Source of the DNA: Achromobacter spanius
GTDB taxonomy: Bacteria > Pseudomonadota > Gammaproteobacteria > Burkholderiales > Burkholderiaceae_B
Length of the DNA stretch: 64,000 nt
NCBI RefSeq assembly: GCF_002812705.1
Contig: NZ_CP025030.1
Span: 3,596,001 to 3,660,000, forward strand
Direction: 5' to 3'
Shown: one piece after another, positions 17,173-25,121 of the stretch
Numbering within the stretch: position 1 is the first letter of the stretch
Layout of the letters: every line of letters starts with the position of its first letter
Notes under the pieces: model-generated
The model's database searches: none
Told to the model about the DNA's origin: nothing
Seen by the model: the letters and a program-made list of their open reading frames with translations, nothing else
Translations under genes and position numbers: made by a program

Positions 17173-18829
17173 GTTCCATGTGCTCCATTTTTTCTTCCAG
17201 ATGACACATCGCGGCAATCTGCCGCGATAAGATTTCGATAGGTGCAGCGAGATTCTCGTGTAGCGCGTCGATGCGCTGTTGCAAGGGAACGATCAACGTG
17301 TGCTTGATGTTCTTCAGTTGCGTTTCGGTGTAGTTGACACTGCCAGCCAGCGCTTCGGCACGAGCTTCTTCGATTTTTTTGTGGGCAGCTGACTGGGCCT
17401 TACGTACGCGGGCACTGCGGGTAGTGAAAAGGCTGAGCAGGCCAAGCAGTAGCCCGACTGCCGCGCCGATGGCACCACCAATTAGCGTTCCAATAACAGG
17501 GATGGCAGATCCTATCGCTGCACCCGTCGAGGCATAGCTGCCGATCTTGAATGCAAATGCGCCGTAGTCGCGAGTCTTGAGGCCGCCGCCGATGTCCTCC
17601 AGCTTGTCGCCGAAGTGGATATTCGGCTTGCCGAGCGACAACTCCTCTTGGTACTCGATGCGTTGCACGTCCTGAGCCAGGCGCATCAGGGCGTCGTGCA
17701 TACTGTCGTTAAGCGTGTCAATGCAGCGCTTCACCAGGGCTTGATACGCCATGTCCGTGCTGGCCTGCCTGGCTTTGGCGGCGCGGGTGATCTTGTCCGA
17801 GATCTGCTTGGCTTCGCCGAGGTTATCGTCGATGATGATCTCGGCGTCTCCGGTCAGGTCGTTGTAAAGGCCGTCGATAAGGTTGCGGGTGCCGGCTTTC
17901 AGACTGCGTGAAAATGAGGCAGCGGCTTTATCAAACGCTGCCCGGCACTTGTCGAATTCGGGGGCGCTTCTGTCCAGGTAGGCCTGATACTGTTGCAAGG
18001 CTTCTTGCAGCTCGTGGAGGTTTTGTCCCAGCAGTTCGCGCAGCTTGCGCTTGTTGCTTTCGACGATATCTTGCTTGAACGTGGCCCGCTTGACGTCGAT
18101 CGCTTGGGCGATATCCTGGACGCCGCTGAACGCGAGCATGCTGGCTGCTGAACCGAAGTGCTTGCGGTAGTTACGTTGTTGGACGACTAGATCGCGGTCA
18201 CGCGACGGGTGGATGCTAGTGCGACCATGCATGTCGTAGGCCAGAGCCGAGAAGGCGAGGAGGCCTTGCACGCAATGGCCATCCAGCAGGGTGTTCTCGG
18301 GCAGGACGTTCTTGAGTACGTCAGTGGTTTGTTTGAGCGAATTCGAATCCGCAAGCCGGACCCGGTCTTCGTCGAACTCATAGGCATCAGCGTTTCCACG
18401 TACGTTGATTAGCGGATAAACCTGCGTACCGTAGCGTAGATAACTACGAATTTTCTTGGCGGTGCCTTGCTCGGGTTTCTTGTTGGTGCCGTTGACATAG
18501 AAGACCAGATGCGCTTGCGCGACTGCTTCACGAATGAAGCCGGTGTACTTGAGTTCGTCGCCTTCTATTCCTGGCACGTCAACTAAGACGAAGGTCTTGC
18601 CATCGCGTTGGAGCGTATAGCTGGTATTTCCCTGGGTGAAGTCGGCCTTGCCGGTGCCGATGATCTGGCCATCCACGCGGGTAGCCAGCGTATGCCGAGC
18701 ACATTGCTCGCGCAGGCCAGCCAGGATGGTGGGCAGGGTCTGCGTGGCCACGGCCACCGTCGTTGCGAGCAATGGCCGCTCGGCGGGGATTTTCTGCGCT
18801 ATCTGGCCATGATTGACGGAGCCTTGCAT
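17150..18829 (-). CDS. Dynamin-like protein lacking a P-loop (LeoB/LeoC type half)
   Basis: 559 residues. It opens directly into the middle of a GTPase domain: the G3 motif VDVPGIEGDE is present at about residue 90 and a degenerate G4-like NVRGNAD at about 143, but there is no GxxxxGKS. The body is helical. A glycine-rich hydrophobic hairpin at about 415-465 (AIGSAIPVIGTLIGGAIGAAVG, LLLGLLSLFT) is typical of the membrane-contacting tip of dynamins. The missing P-loop is in the protein encoded 1 bp upstream (TGAcATG junction), so the two likely assemble into one split GTPase. It overlaps the LeoA-like gene by 23 bp. Confidence 0.72.
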   Translation of the reverse strand: MQGSVNHGQIAQKIPAERPLLATTVAVATQTLPTILAGLREQCARHTLATRVDGQIIGTGKADFTQGNTSYTLQRDGKTFVLVDVPGIEGDELKYTGFIREAVAQAHLVFYVNGTNKKPEQGTAKKIRSYLRYGTQVYPLINVRGNADAYEFDEDRVRLADSNSLKQTTDVLKNVLPENTLLDGHCVQGLLAFSALAYDMHGRTSIHPSRDRDLVVQQRNYRKHFGSAASMLAFSGVQDIAQAIDVKRATFKQDIVESNKRKLRELLGQNLHELQEALQQYQAYLDRSAPEFDKCRAAFDKAAASFSRSLKAGTRNLIDGLYNDLTGDAEIIIDDNLGEAKQISDKITRAAKARQASTDMAYQALVKRCIDTLNDSMHDALMRLAQDVQRIEYQEELSLGKPNIHFGDKLEDIGGGLKTRDYGAFAFKIGSYASTGAAIGSAIPVIGTLIGGAIGAAVGLLLGLLSLFTTRSARVRKAQSAAHKKIEEARAEALAGSVNYTETQLKNIKHTLIVPLQQRIDALHENLAAPIEILSRQIAAMCHLEEKMEHMEHGTIQSV

Positions 18830-18830
18830 G

Positions 18831-19553
18831 TCAACTCCAGATCAGCAGGCCTGCACCGGCCAGCAGCAACCCTGCCATCAGCCCCAGGGCGGCCGCGAGC
18901 AGGCGTTGGCGTTGTACACGTGCTGATATCGCCTCTTGTTCGAGGGCAAGGCGGGCATCGGCTTCTGTCTGCAGAATCTCATGCTTCGTCGAGGCGGCTT
19001 CGCGCTCGAGCTCTAAGCGCGCCTCGGATTCGGCTTGCATAATGGCTTCAAGTCTGCGGGTCCCGGTTCGGATGAAATCCAGCTCCTCGGCATAGGCGGC
19101 GACGATTTGCTGCAGGTCGTCGACGATCAGTGTCGCCTGCTTAGCCAAGCTCGCCTCGAATGCCTGGAGATCGCGCTGGTTTTGCTCTATCAGTTGCCGG
19201 CGGGAAGTCTCGTCCAGCAGGATGCGCAGAGATTCGATCAGTGTACTTTTGCCGGCGTTGGTCTCTCCGAAGAAGGCGATCGTAAATTGGTCCCATTCGG
19301 TATTGGACTTGAGCAGGTCGAGTTCCCGGCTAAAGCGGTCTTGCATATGGCGCAGCCGGAGTGTCAATCCGCTCAATTCTCTCTCACCCTGCGTGTCCTC
19401 GATCTTAAGCTGATTGAGATCGCTGATGGCGCCAGCGATGTTCTGCGAGATGTCCTGGTAGAGCCTGTCAAATGCTTGTGCTGCGTTCATCGTGTAGCGG
19501 ATAGAAGTGTGTTGTAAGCGCCAGATGGAAGGCGCGTTGTCTTTCACTATCAT
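18831..19553 (-). CDS. P-loop half of a split dynamin, with coiled coil and C-terminal membrane helix
   Basis: 240 residues. The P-loop AFFGETNAGKST (about residues 92-103) is followed by a switch-like segment and then a long charged helix (about 115-215). The protein ends in a single membrane helix (LLAAALGLMAGLLLAGAGLLIWS). The G3 and later motifs are absent; the downstream protein supplies them. Such a division matches the LeoB plus LeoC pair. The start at 19553 has AGGAG only 3 bp away; a GTG 6 bp later or an ATG at 19490 are alternatives. Translation is probably coupled to the next gene. Confidence 0.7.
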   Translation of the reverse strand: MIVKDNAPSIWRLQHTSIRYTMNAAQAFDRLYQDISQNIAGAISDLNQLKIEDTQGERELSGLTLRLRHMQDRFSRELDLLKSNTEWDQFTIAFFGETNAGKSTLIESLRILLDETSRRQLIEQNQRDLQAFEASLAKQATLIVDDLQQIVAAYAEELDFIRTGTRRLEAIMQAESEARLELEREAASTKHEILQTEADARLALEQEAISARVQRQRLLAAALGLMAGLLLAGAGLLIWS

Positions 19554-19623
19554 CCGCTCCTGGCCGGAAGCAGCGTTCAGTGACGAACTGCTGCCGAACT
19601 AGAGCAGACGACCACTAATGGCC

Positions 19624-19656
19624 AAGCTAATCCGCCGGTAGACGGCGGGTCAGCTT
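19624..19656 (-). other. Two-part hairpin between the small membrane gene and the dynamin genes
   Basis: AAGCT/AGCTT (19624-19628, 19652-19656) enclose CCGCCG/CGGCGG (19632-19637, 19643-19648), with symmetric 3-nt internal gaps and a 5-nt loop. No uridine tract follows on either strand. It could be a processing or attenuation element in the transcript. Confidence 0.5.
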
Positions 19657-19666
19657 GATTGCAAAT

Positions 19667-20026
19667 TCAGCCGCGAGACAAAATCAACTTTCCCCCGGCA
19701 TTAGAAACAACTTTGTACTTGCGCAAGGAGTTGAGGGCTCCTACACCACCAGCAGCGACTGCGATACTGACTGCGGACAAAGCGGCAGGGAGCCCAAGCA
19801 CTGTGACGGCACCTGCGCCAACGAGCCCGCTGACTGGCGCACCAGCCCCGCTAGTGCCTAAAGTGATAGCTACTGCAATACCAATTGCACCGATCGCGAT
19901 GATCCAAGCAACCGAGCCTGTCGCTTTAATTTTTAGAACTTTCTTTTGCAAGTCGCCTTCAATTTCGATGGTGTCTTGATCATTTTTTAGTGCTTCTCCA
20001 AGCTCTTTCTCAGTTCGGACTGTCAT
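19667..20026 (-). CDS. Small glycine-rich membrane protein upstream of the dynamin operon
   Basis: 119 residues from the ATG at 20026. A charged N-terminus (about 1-30, TEKELGEALKNDQDTIEIEG) precedes two to three hydrophobic, glycine/alanine-rich helices (about 36-105), then a basic tail (LRKYKVV). No family was recognised. It is the first gene after the extended -10 promoter at 20076-20092 and shares strand with the dynamin genes 113 bp downstream, so it may be a membrane partner of that system. A signal peptide is not apparent. Confidence 0.6.
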   Translation of the reverse strand: MTVRTEKELGEALKNDQDTIEIEGDLQKKVLKIKATGSVAWIIAIGAIGIAVAITLGTSGAGAPVSGLVGAGAVTVLGLPAALSAVSIAVAAGGVGALNSLRKYKVVSNAGGKLILSRG

Positions 20027-20075
20027 GATGCTTTCGGTTGTTAATAATTTGATTTCGACGCGGCACAAGAAGCGA

Positions 20076-20092
20076 TGTTACATATTATAACA
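20076..20092 (-). promoter_or_regulatory. Extended -10 promoter with overlapping palindrome
   Basis: On the reverse strand TGTTATAAT gives a perfect TATAAT (20084-20089) with the extended TGn element. The predicted start is about 50 nt before the small membrane gene. TGTTA and TAACA (20076-20080, 20088-20092) form an inverted repeat around the -10, a possible operator. No convincing -35 was seen, which the extended -10 can compensate. Confidence 0.6.
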
Positions 20093-20566
20093 CTGTAAAG
20101 GTGTGCAACATCGGTGGAAAATCTAATTTCTTAGCGTTGGGGCACGTCTAAAAAAATCCAGAATTACGGTTGGTGGCTAATACGGAATTCAAATGCCGAT
20201 AGTGGCCAAAAGGCGCCCACCGCGGATATCCGACTATCTATCCGGCCTCCCGCGGTCCCCACCATTACCAGGCGGGCCGCACGCTGGCAGTCGATTCTCC
20301 TAGCGGGCGCCGACTTCCTCTTCGACGTTTCGGTCGTCACTGGTAATTCAAGTCAAACCGTTTCGGCGAGACTGAGCGATACGCCAAGAAGACCGAGATG
20401 TCTTCAGAGTTCGCTGGCGTGGTTCTTGTCTTCATGCTCGCCCCTCTGTCCCGCTACATCTTCTGGGTCGGCCTTGAACTGACGCAGGCATCGCGCGATC
20501 GGCCGCTCACGGAGCCGTGGATTACGGCGATTCTGATGATGGCTACGGCTGCCATCTTCGAAATTC
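20093..20566. other. Gene-poor spacer between the dynamin operon and the FAD oxidoreductase
   Basis: About 470 bp with no recognised gene. The first 80 bp are AT-rich (promoter side of the dynamin operon). The rest has a short forward open frame (20398-20631) with hydrophobic segments and a reverse one over the same bases. Neither has a recognisable family or ribosome site, and both run into the FAD gene. It may be decayed mobile DNA. Confidence 0.5.
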
Positions 20567-21694
20567 CTACGCTTGGAAGAATCGCTTGGGGCGGCAAGGG
20601 TCAAGGGCACCTGACTGCTCGCCGTCCATGATTTCCGCGCTGGCTAGACGGCCTACTATGGCCGCCAACGTAACGCCGGGGTGCATTGCGCAAACGTATA
20701 CGCCGCCGATTTTGGGTAGATAACCAATGATAGGGATGCCATCGGCGGGTATGGGTCTGATTCCGACGCAGGCCACTTCGGGATCAAGGTACGCAACACC
20801 ATGGAGTTCGTTCCGAATCGCCTTAGCCGTTCGTAGCGCTATCGCTGCCGGCTGGTTTTCCAAGGCGTCGTCCAAGTAATCTTCTGCCGCCAGCAACGCG
20901 CCGTGCGCACTTTGCCTGACTTCCATTTCCGGGCTGGAGATCAGGGTTTGGACAAGGTTGAGGGGTGACTTATAGCGAATGAAAATCGCAGGAGACGCTT
21001 CTATCGGAAGAGGCGCTTCAAGCATCTCTGTCAGCTTCGCGGTGCCTGTTCCGGCTGCCAGTACGACAATATCGGCCTCAATGATGCCGGCGGCGGTTTT
21101 AACTCCCGTCACCGTTGCGCCCTGGTTTTCGAAGCCAAGAACGCGTGTCTGAGTGAAAATCTTGGCCCCGTTCGCCCGGGCTCCTGCGATCAACGCATGC
21201 GTAGCTTCCACCGCATCCAGCGACGCTTCATCGGCAGCGTACGAAGCGGATTGCGGAGGATGCTTGAGTTTCGGCTCAAGGTCGATGATTTGCGATCGCG
21301 ACACCACATTTTTGGAAGCCGGGTTATCCGATTCCGGTGGCGATTCACTTGAGTTCGCGCTGTAGGATAAAGCGCCGGTCCATCGGACCTTCAGGCCGGG
21401 AAGCTGCGTTTCAAGGCGGCGGTACGCTTCGATTGCGGCGCCGCGTAATGGCGCGATTGGGTCGGATTCGCGGTGCGAGGCGTTGATCCATGCGAACGAG
21501 GTTCCCGTCACGCCTGAGGCGATGCCTTCCGCCTCAACCACGGTGACCTGCGCGCCTTTAGCTGCCAAGTGATACGCCAGTGACGCGCCCACGATGCCGG
21601 CACCGATGACAACGACTCGTTTGGCCAGATCGTCTTCCACGTCAACGTCCTTTCCGTGGATCTGGGGCTGGCGGGTACACAGGGGTGGAAACAT
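20567..21694 (-). CDS. FAD-dependent oxidoreductase of the DAO/GlyOx family
   Basis: 375 residues. A dinucleotide-binding motif lies at about residues 27-55 (VVVIGAGIVGASLAYHLAAKGA with a terminal acidic E). A mid-domain FAD-contact segment (VVLAAGTGTAKL) and the C-terminal DAO-type GIRPIPADGIPIIGYLP and MHPGVTLAA complete it. Such enzymes oxidise amino acids or other amines with FAD; the substrate is unknown. A 46-residue membrane protein gene lies 16 bp upstream on the same strand. The start ATG at 21694 adds a 24-residue N-terminal extension; a GTG start nearer the FAD motif is possible. Confidence 0.88.
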   Translation of the reverse strand: MFPPLCTRQPQIHGKDVDVEDDLAKRVVVIGAGIVGASLAYHLAAKGAQVTVVEAEGIASGVTGTSFAWINASHRESDPIAPLRGAAIEAYRRLETQLPGLKVRWTGALSYSANSSESPPESDNPASKNVVSRSQIIDLEPKLKHPPQSASYAADEASLDAVEATHALIAGARANGAKIFTQTRVLGFENQGATVTGVKTAAGIIEADIVVLAAGTGTAKLTEMLEAPLPIEASPAIFIRYKSPLNLVQTLISSPEMEVRQSAHGALLAAEDYLDDALENQPAAIALRTAKAIRNELHGVAYLDPEVACVGIRPIPADGIPIIGYLPKIGGVYVCAMHPGVTLAAIVGRLASAEIMDGEQSGALDPCRPKRFFQA

Positions 21695-21710
21695 GTATTT
21701 GTGAAGCTCC

Positions 21711-21851
21711 CTACGGGGTTTTCATCTCCTTCTCCTTCTCTTTCTTCTCCTTTTTCTCTCCATCGTAATGGGACTTGATGGCGAGATACATGCCGGTGCC
21801 CAACACGAGCAGCTTGAACGTACCGAAGACTACAGGGACCCAAAAATTCAT
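21711..21851 (-). CDS. 46-residue single-pass membrane protein
   Basis: An open frame below usual length cut-offs: MNFWVPVVFGTFKLLVLGTG begins a membrane helix of about 22 residues, followed by an extremely lysine/glutamate-rich tail (DGEKKEKKEKEKE). A GAGGA ribosome site lies 4 bp before the ATG at 21851; a second ATG immediately before it (21854) is too close to the site. It ends 16 bp before the FAD oxidoreductase and is probably its operon partner. No family was recognised. Confidence 0.6.
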   Translation of the reverse strand: MNFWVPVVFGTFKLLVLGTGMYLAIKSHYDGEKKEKKEKEKEMKTP

Positions 21852-22067
21852 CATTTCCTCAAAGCGCTGATGCTGCATATAGACGGTCAAAGTTTACCGC
21901 CAAGCGCCATACAAACTGTTGAACTGGTCGATTGGTACGTCTTTTCTGACCAGCGCAGTTTGGACAAAAAAACCACGTATCAGATCAGGCATGTCTCTTG
22001 TACGTGACCTCAAAAAACAAACGTGTGACGGCCCGCATTGCGGTTCGTTCCGCCGCTTCGTTCCGCG

Positions 22068-22811
22068 TTATGTGAGATTCAATCCGCCATCGGAAAGCAA
22101 AATCTCGCCCGTCAAATAGTTGGATTCAATGAGCATGGATACCGCTTGTGCAATATCTGCCGGGCTCGCCGCCCGCCGCATCGGCGCACGCTCTCGCCAC
22201 AACTGCTGAGCCTGCGTCCAGTCAGCGGTCAACGGCGTATCCACAAGCCCGGGGGCGACGGCATTCACACGAATATCAGGAGCAAGTGAGACCGCGAGCA
22301 AGCGCGTGACATGGTTCAGCGCCGCCTTCGTCGCGGCATAAGGGATGGAAGCCCCTTTGGGACGAACGCCCGCATGCGAGCTTACGTTAATCACGCAAGC
22401 AGGCACGCCGTCAGCGGCAGACGCCCGCAGTGCGGCCTGCGCTTCTGCAACGATACGAAACGGCGCAATGACATTGACCTCGTGTAGCTCGCGCCAAATG
22501 TCAGGAGTGGCAGCTGCCATATCGGCATGAGGAATCACGCGGCTGATTCCTGCATTGTTCACGACCACGTCCAAACGACCCCATTGCGCGACAGCTTCTT
22601 GCACCAGTCGTATCCGGTCTGCATCTATAGCGAGGTCTGCCTGCACATAAGCCGCCAAACCCAGCTCACGCGCCATGGAAATGCCTGCATCCACGGAGCT
22701 ACGCGAATGCAGAACGACTGCATAGCCGTCCTTGGATAGCCGGCGTGCTATCGCATTTCCAATACCCGAAGTCGACCCTGTGACGAGAGCAACGCGCTGT
22801 GGTGTAGGCAT
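22068..22811 (-). CDS. Short-chain dehydrogenase/reductase (SDR)
   Basis: 247 residues, classical SDR. The cofactor motif TGSTSGIGNA (about 11-20), NNAG (about 88-91), the catalytic Ser in VSSHAG and the YAATK dyad are all present, along with the C-terminal YLTGEILLSDGGLNL. The HSRSSV basic segment after strand 2 suggests NADP(H). It resembles 3-oxoacyl-ACP-reductase-like SDRs, but the substrate is unknown. It is on the same strand as the FAD gene, 216 bp upstream of the small membrane protein, so it may be a separate unit. Confidence 0.9.
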   Translation of the reverse strand: MPTPQRVALVTGSTSGIGNAIARRLSKDGYAVVLHSRSSVDAGISMARELGLAAYVQADLAIDADRIRLVQEAVAQWGRLDVVVNNAGISRVIPHADMAAATPDIWRELHEVNVIAPFRIVAEAQAALRASAADGVPACVINVSSHAGVRPKGASIPYAATKAALNHVTRLLAVSLAPDIRVNAVAPGLVDTPLTADWTQAQQLWRERAPMRRAASPADIAQAVSMLIESNYLTGEILLSDGGLNLT

Positions 22812-22854
22812 AGAGAAGTCAGATGAAATTGAAGAGTGGTTTTACATTCCGGGG

Positions 22855-22890
22855 AGACCCCGCGAACTCTTGCGCTCCCGGGGTCTTTCT
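22855..22890 (+). terminator. Strong hairpin with a T-rich tail between divergent genes
   Basis: AGACCCCG (22855-22862) pairs with CGGGGTCT (22879-22886), followed by TTCTTG and then TTTT slightly downstream on the forward strand. It looks like an intrinsic terminator, yet no forward-strand gene precedes it. It could end a small RNA, act as leader attenuation for the gene at 22972, or be a remnant. Confidence 0.45.
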
Positions 22891-22971
22891 TGATTTTGAC
22901 GGCATCCTGCACCTTCAGAGAGAAGCGCGCCCCGCGTTATTATCGCGAGACCACTAGCCGCAAGGAAGGGA

Positions 22972-23709
22972 ATGAACCAGAAGCAGCGCACGACCAAACG
23001 CCGCCGGATTCCGCGCAAGGCCTGGGCCTTGGGTCTGGCCATCGCCGCAGTCGCCGGGTTTTATGCCTGGAATGAAACCCCGCTGGGCCCAGGCCTGACC
23101 GAAAGAAAGATACACAAGATCCTGGTCGCTGCCATGGCGACGCCCACCAACGCGCCAGGCAGCGCCTGCGTCAAAGTGGTGGGCGTGCGGCCCTTGCCGG
23201 CCAATGTCTACACCACGTTCCTGGAACAACAGGACAAAATCGTGCAGGGGCTGATCAAGCACCAGCTGATCACGGTCAAGCGCATCAGCGCCAACGGCGA
23301 CGGTTCACCACCAAAGCCGGATGAAGATCCCGAGGAAGCCACCAGCCGCATGGAGCTGACCGAGAAAGGCCGCGCGTACTACGCAGAGAGCGAGACTCTC
23401 ATCGGTTCTGATATGTACTACAGCGCGAAGTTCTGCGCCCCCGGCCTCCAGGTCGGCAAGATCCTCGACTACTCCAAGCCGGGCAAGAATCCGTTCGACG
23501 ACAACCCCAATGCGGTTTCGGCGGTGCACTTCGAATGGCGTCTAGATCGCGCCACCGCGGACTGGGCGGCGGACCCTGTCTTTTATCCGCAGATAAACGC
23601 CTTTCCCTCGGAGTCCCCGCCGGAAGAGTGGCCGACCCGGCACATCATGCTGGAACGGAAAAACGGCGTGTGGGGGCTGGGAGACAGGCCCTATACGATC
23701 CGCTGGTAA
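22972..23709 (+). CDS. Hypothetical membrane-anchored protein
   Basis: 245 residues. A very basic N-terminus (MNQKQRTTKRRRIPRK) precedes one membrane helix (about 17-35, WALGLAIAAVAGFYAW); the remainder is predicted to be periplasmic by the positive-inside rule. A central acidic, proline-rich loop (about 110-125) is followed by a segment with aromatic residues and two cysteines. GGAAGG lies just before the ATG as a possible ribosome site. No family was recognised. It stands alone on the forward strand among leftward genes. Confidence 0.65.
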   Translation: MNQKQRTTKRRRIPRKAWALGLAIAAVAGFYAWNETPLGPGLTERKIHKILVAAMATPTNAPGSACVKVVGVRPLPANVYTTFLEQQDKIVQGLIKHQLITVKRISANGDGSPPKPDEDPEEATSRMELTEKGRAYYAESETLIGSDMYYSAKFCAPGLQVGKILDYSKPGKNPFDDNPNAVSAVHFEWRLDRATADWAADPVFYPQINAFPSESPPEEWPTRHIMLERKNGVWGLGDRPYTIRW

Positions 23710-24083
23710 GCATGCCCGCGCCGGCAAGGCGCGGGCGCTCCAGGGCCTGAGCGGCGGACGATTTCAACTATCCGGCCGGTTCGAAACAGGCGGTGAGGTC
23801 AAGGATTGATCCGGGCAAAGGCCGCACCATGGCCTGGCCGTCCGTTCACCGTTGCTCTTTGGAGCAGTCGCGTCTTCGCCCAATAGGTCCATGGCGAAGG
23901 CAGGCCATTACCCTAAGGGAAAAGAATCGGTAAGGTTTGACTCATCGGTCGGTTCGTGGTCGGCTGCCTCAGCTCGTCAGGAACTCAAGTCAGGTTTTGG
24001 CCGAAAGGGGAAATTCTATAGGTCTAACTCTAACGCTACCGTTTCTGGCAGCAGACGCCAGATAAAGTCGGGATGACTACAGT
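23710..24083. other. Intergenic stretch, no gene recognised
   Basis: 374 bp between the membrane protein and the convergent mcrC gene. A short forward frame (23852-24076) has no ribosome site or protein-like composition. Base composition falls from high to moderate GC toward mcrC, which may mark the edge of the restriction module. No direct repeat or integrase was found. Confidence 0.5.
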
Positions 24084-25121
24084 TCATGCGAACAATTGGG
24101 AAAGTTCGGCATGAATATTTTTCCACGGTTTTGCCAAATCGACCGTTGCTACTGTCAACGGATATTGCCGAATTAAAAACTGACAACGTAGTGTTTTATC
24201 CACTCTTGGGTACACAAGCATTCCGCCTATGGATGTACCCTCCCGCTGCTGTACATTTGTCAGGTATGCCCACATCTGAAATAGGTTGCTGGCATGCAGC
24301 TTCTTGGTCCCAAAGCGCTCGGTCAACGTGTTTTGATAATACTTTGCGTCGATGATGATGTGCTCGTTGCCACGACTAATAGAAATATCGGTTTCCATCC
24401 GTGGTAGTAGTGCCATATCTTCCTCGGAAGCCACGACACCATGCCATACAATGCGCTCGCGTTGTGCCGACCATTGTGGCAACTCGATGCGAATGAAATT
24501 GAATAGGAAATCCTGAAACACGTGCGCCATCAATCTCTCGTCACGTAGAAAATCTCGAAATCGATAACCACCGGTCTCAGAGTCGGGTAGGCAGGCTACA
24601 TGAATGAACTCACAAACATTCAATAAGAATCGATAAAACCGGTTGTTCGCATGCAGTTGAACTTGGCGGAACGCTTGTGAATTCAACACAGTTTCCGTGA
24701 CACCGCGCAAGTCGCGATGCAGCACTAGGACGCGCTTGCGCAGGCTGTCGTTGAGGCCGCTCGAATTCGACAAGCGACGCAAGGTCGTTTTGAGGATCCG
24801 GTTGGGCAGCGTATTTGGTGTCAATTCATCGAAACGGCAAGCCGCTCGTCCGTGAGCTACCAAAAAACGGCGGGCCGAAGGCAGTATGTCGATACGACCT
24901 CGCACTCCGGTAAGCTCCTCTTCACGCAGCTCGTAACCTTGCTCGAGGCCACGCCGTCCAAGATGATCGATACCTTCGCATAGCACAAAGGCGAAAAAAT
25001 CCACCAGCTCTGTGGTCGGCGCGCGTGATATGTTGACGATGTTGCCTTGCGGAAGTTGGTTCCAAGCGTAACAGAGCAGATAGTACAGGTTGCGTATCGG
25101 AACGATCGGGGTGTCCATCAT
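24084..25121 (-). CDS. mcrC: McrC-family subunit of a 5-methylcytosine-type restriction system
   Basis: 345 residues. The N-terminal half (PIRNLYYLLCYAWN, LREEELTGVRGRIDIL) is typical of McrC. The C-terminal half carries the PD-(D/E)xK nuclease core METDISISRGNEHIIIDAKYY (about residues 240-262, split D/E and DxK elements). It should be the endonuclease partner of the AAA+ protein encoded just upstream, with which it shares a TGATG overlap. GTG at 25124 or ATG at 25118 are alternative starts. It is in an operon with mcrB only. Confidence 0.9.
   Translation of the reverse strand: MMDTPIVPIRNLYYLLCYAWNQLPQGNIVNISRAPTTELVDFFAFVLCEGIDHLGRRGLEQGYELREEELTGVRGRIDILPSARRFLVAHGRAACRFDELTPNTLPNRILKTTLRRLSNSSGLNDSLRKRVLVLHRDLRGVTETVLNSQAFRQVQLHANNRFYRFLLNVCEFIHVACLPDSETGGYRFRDFLRDERLMAHVFQDFLFNFIRIELPQWSAQRERIVWHGVVASEEDMALLPRMETDISISRGNEHIIIDAKYYQNTLTERFGTKKLHASNLFQMWAYLTNVQQREGTSIGGMLVYPRVDKTLRCQFLIRQYPLTVATVDLAKPWKNIHAELSQLFA

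Noticed and set aside
20398..20631. 77-residue forward frame with hydrophobic stretches
   Set aside because: No ribosome site, runs into the convergent FAD gene, and no family recognised; kept only as part of the spacer description.
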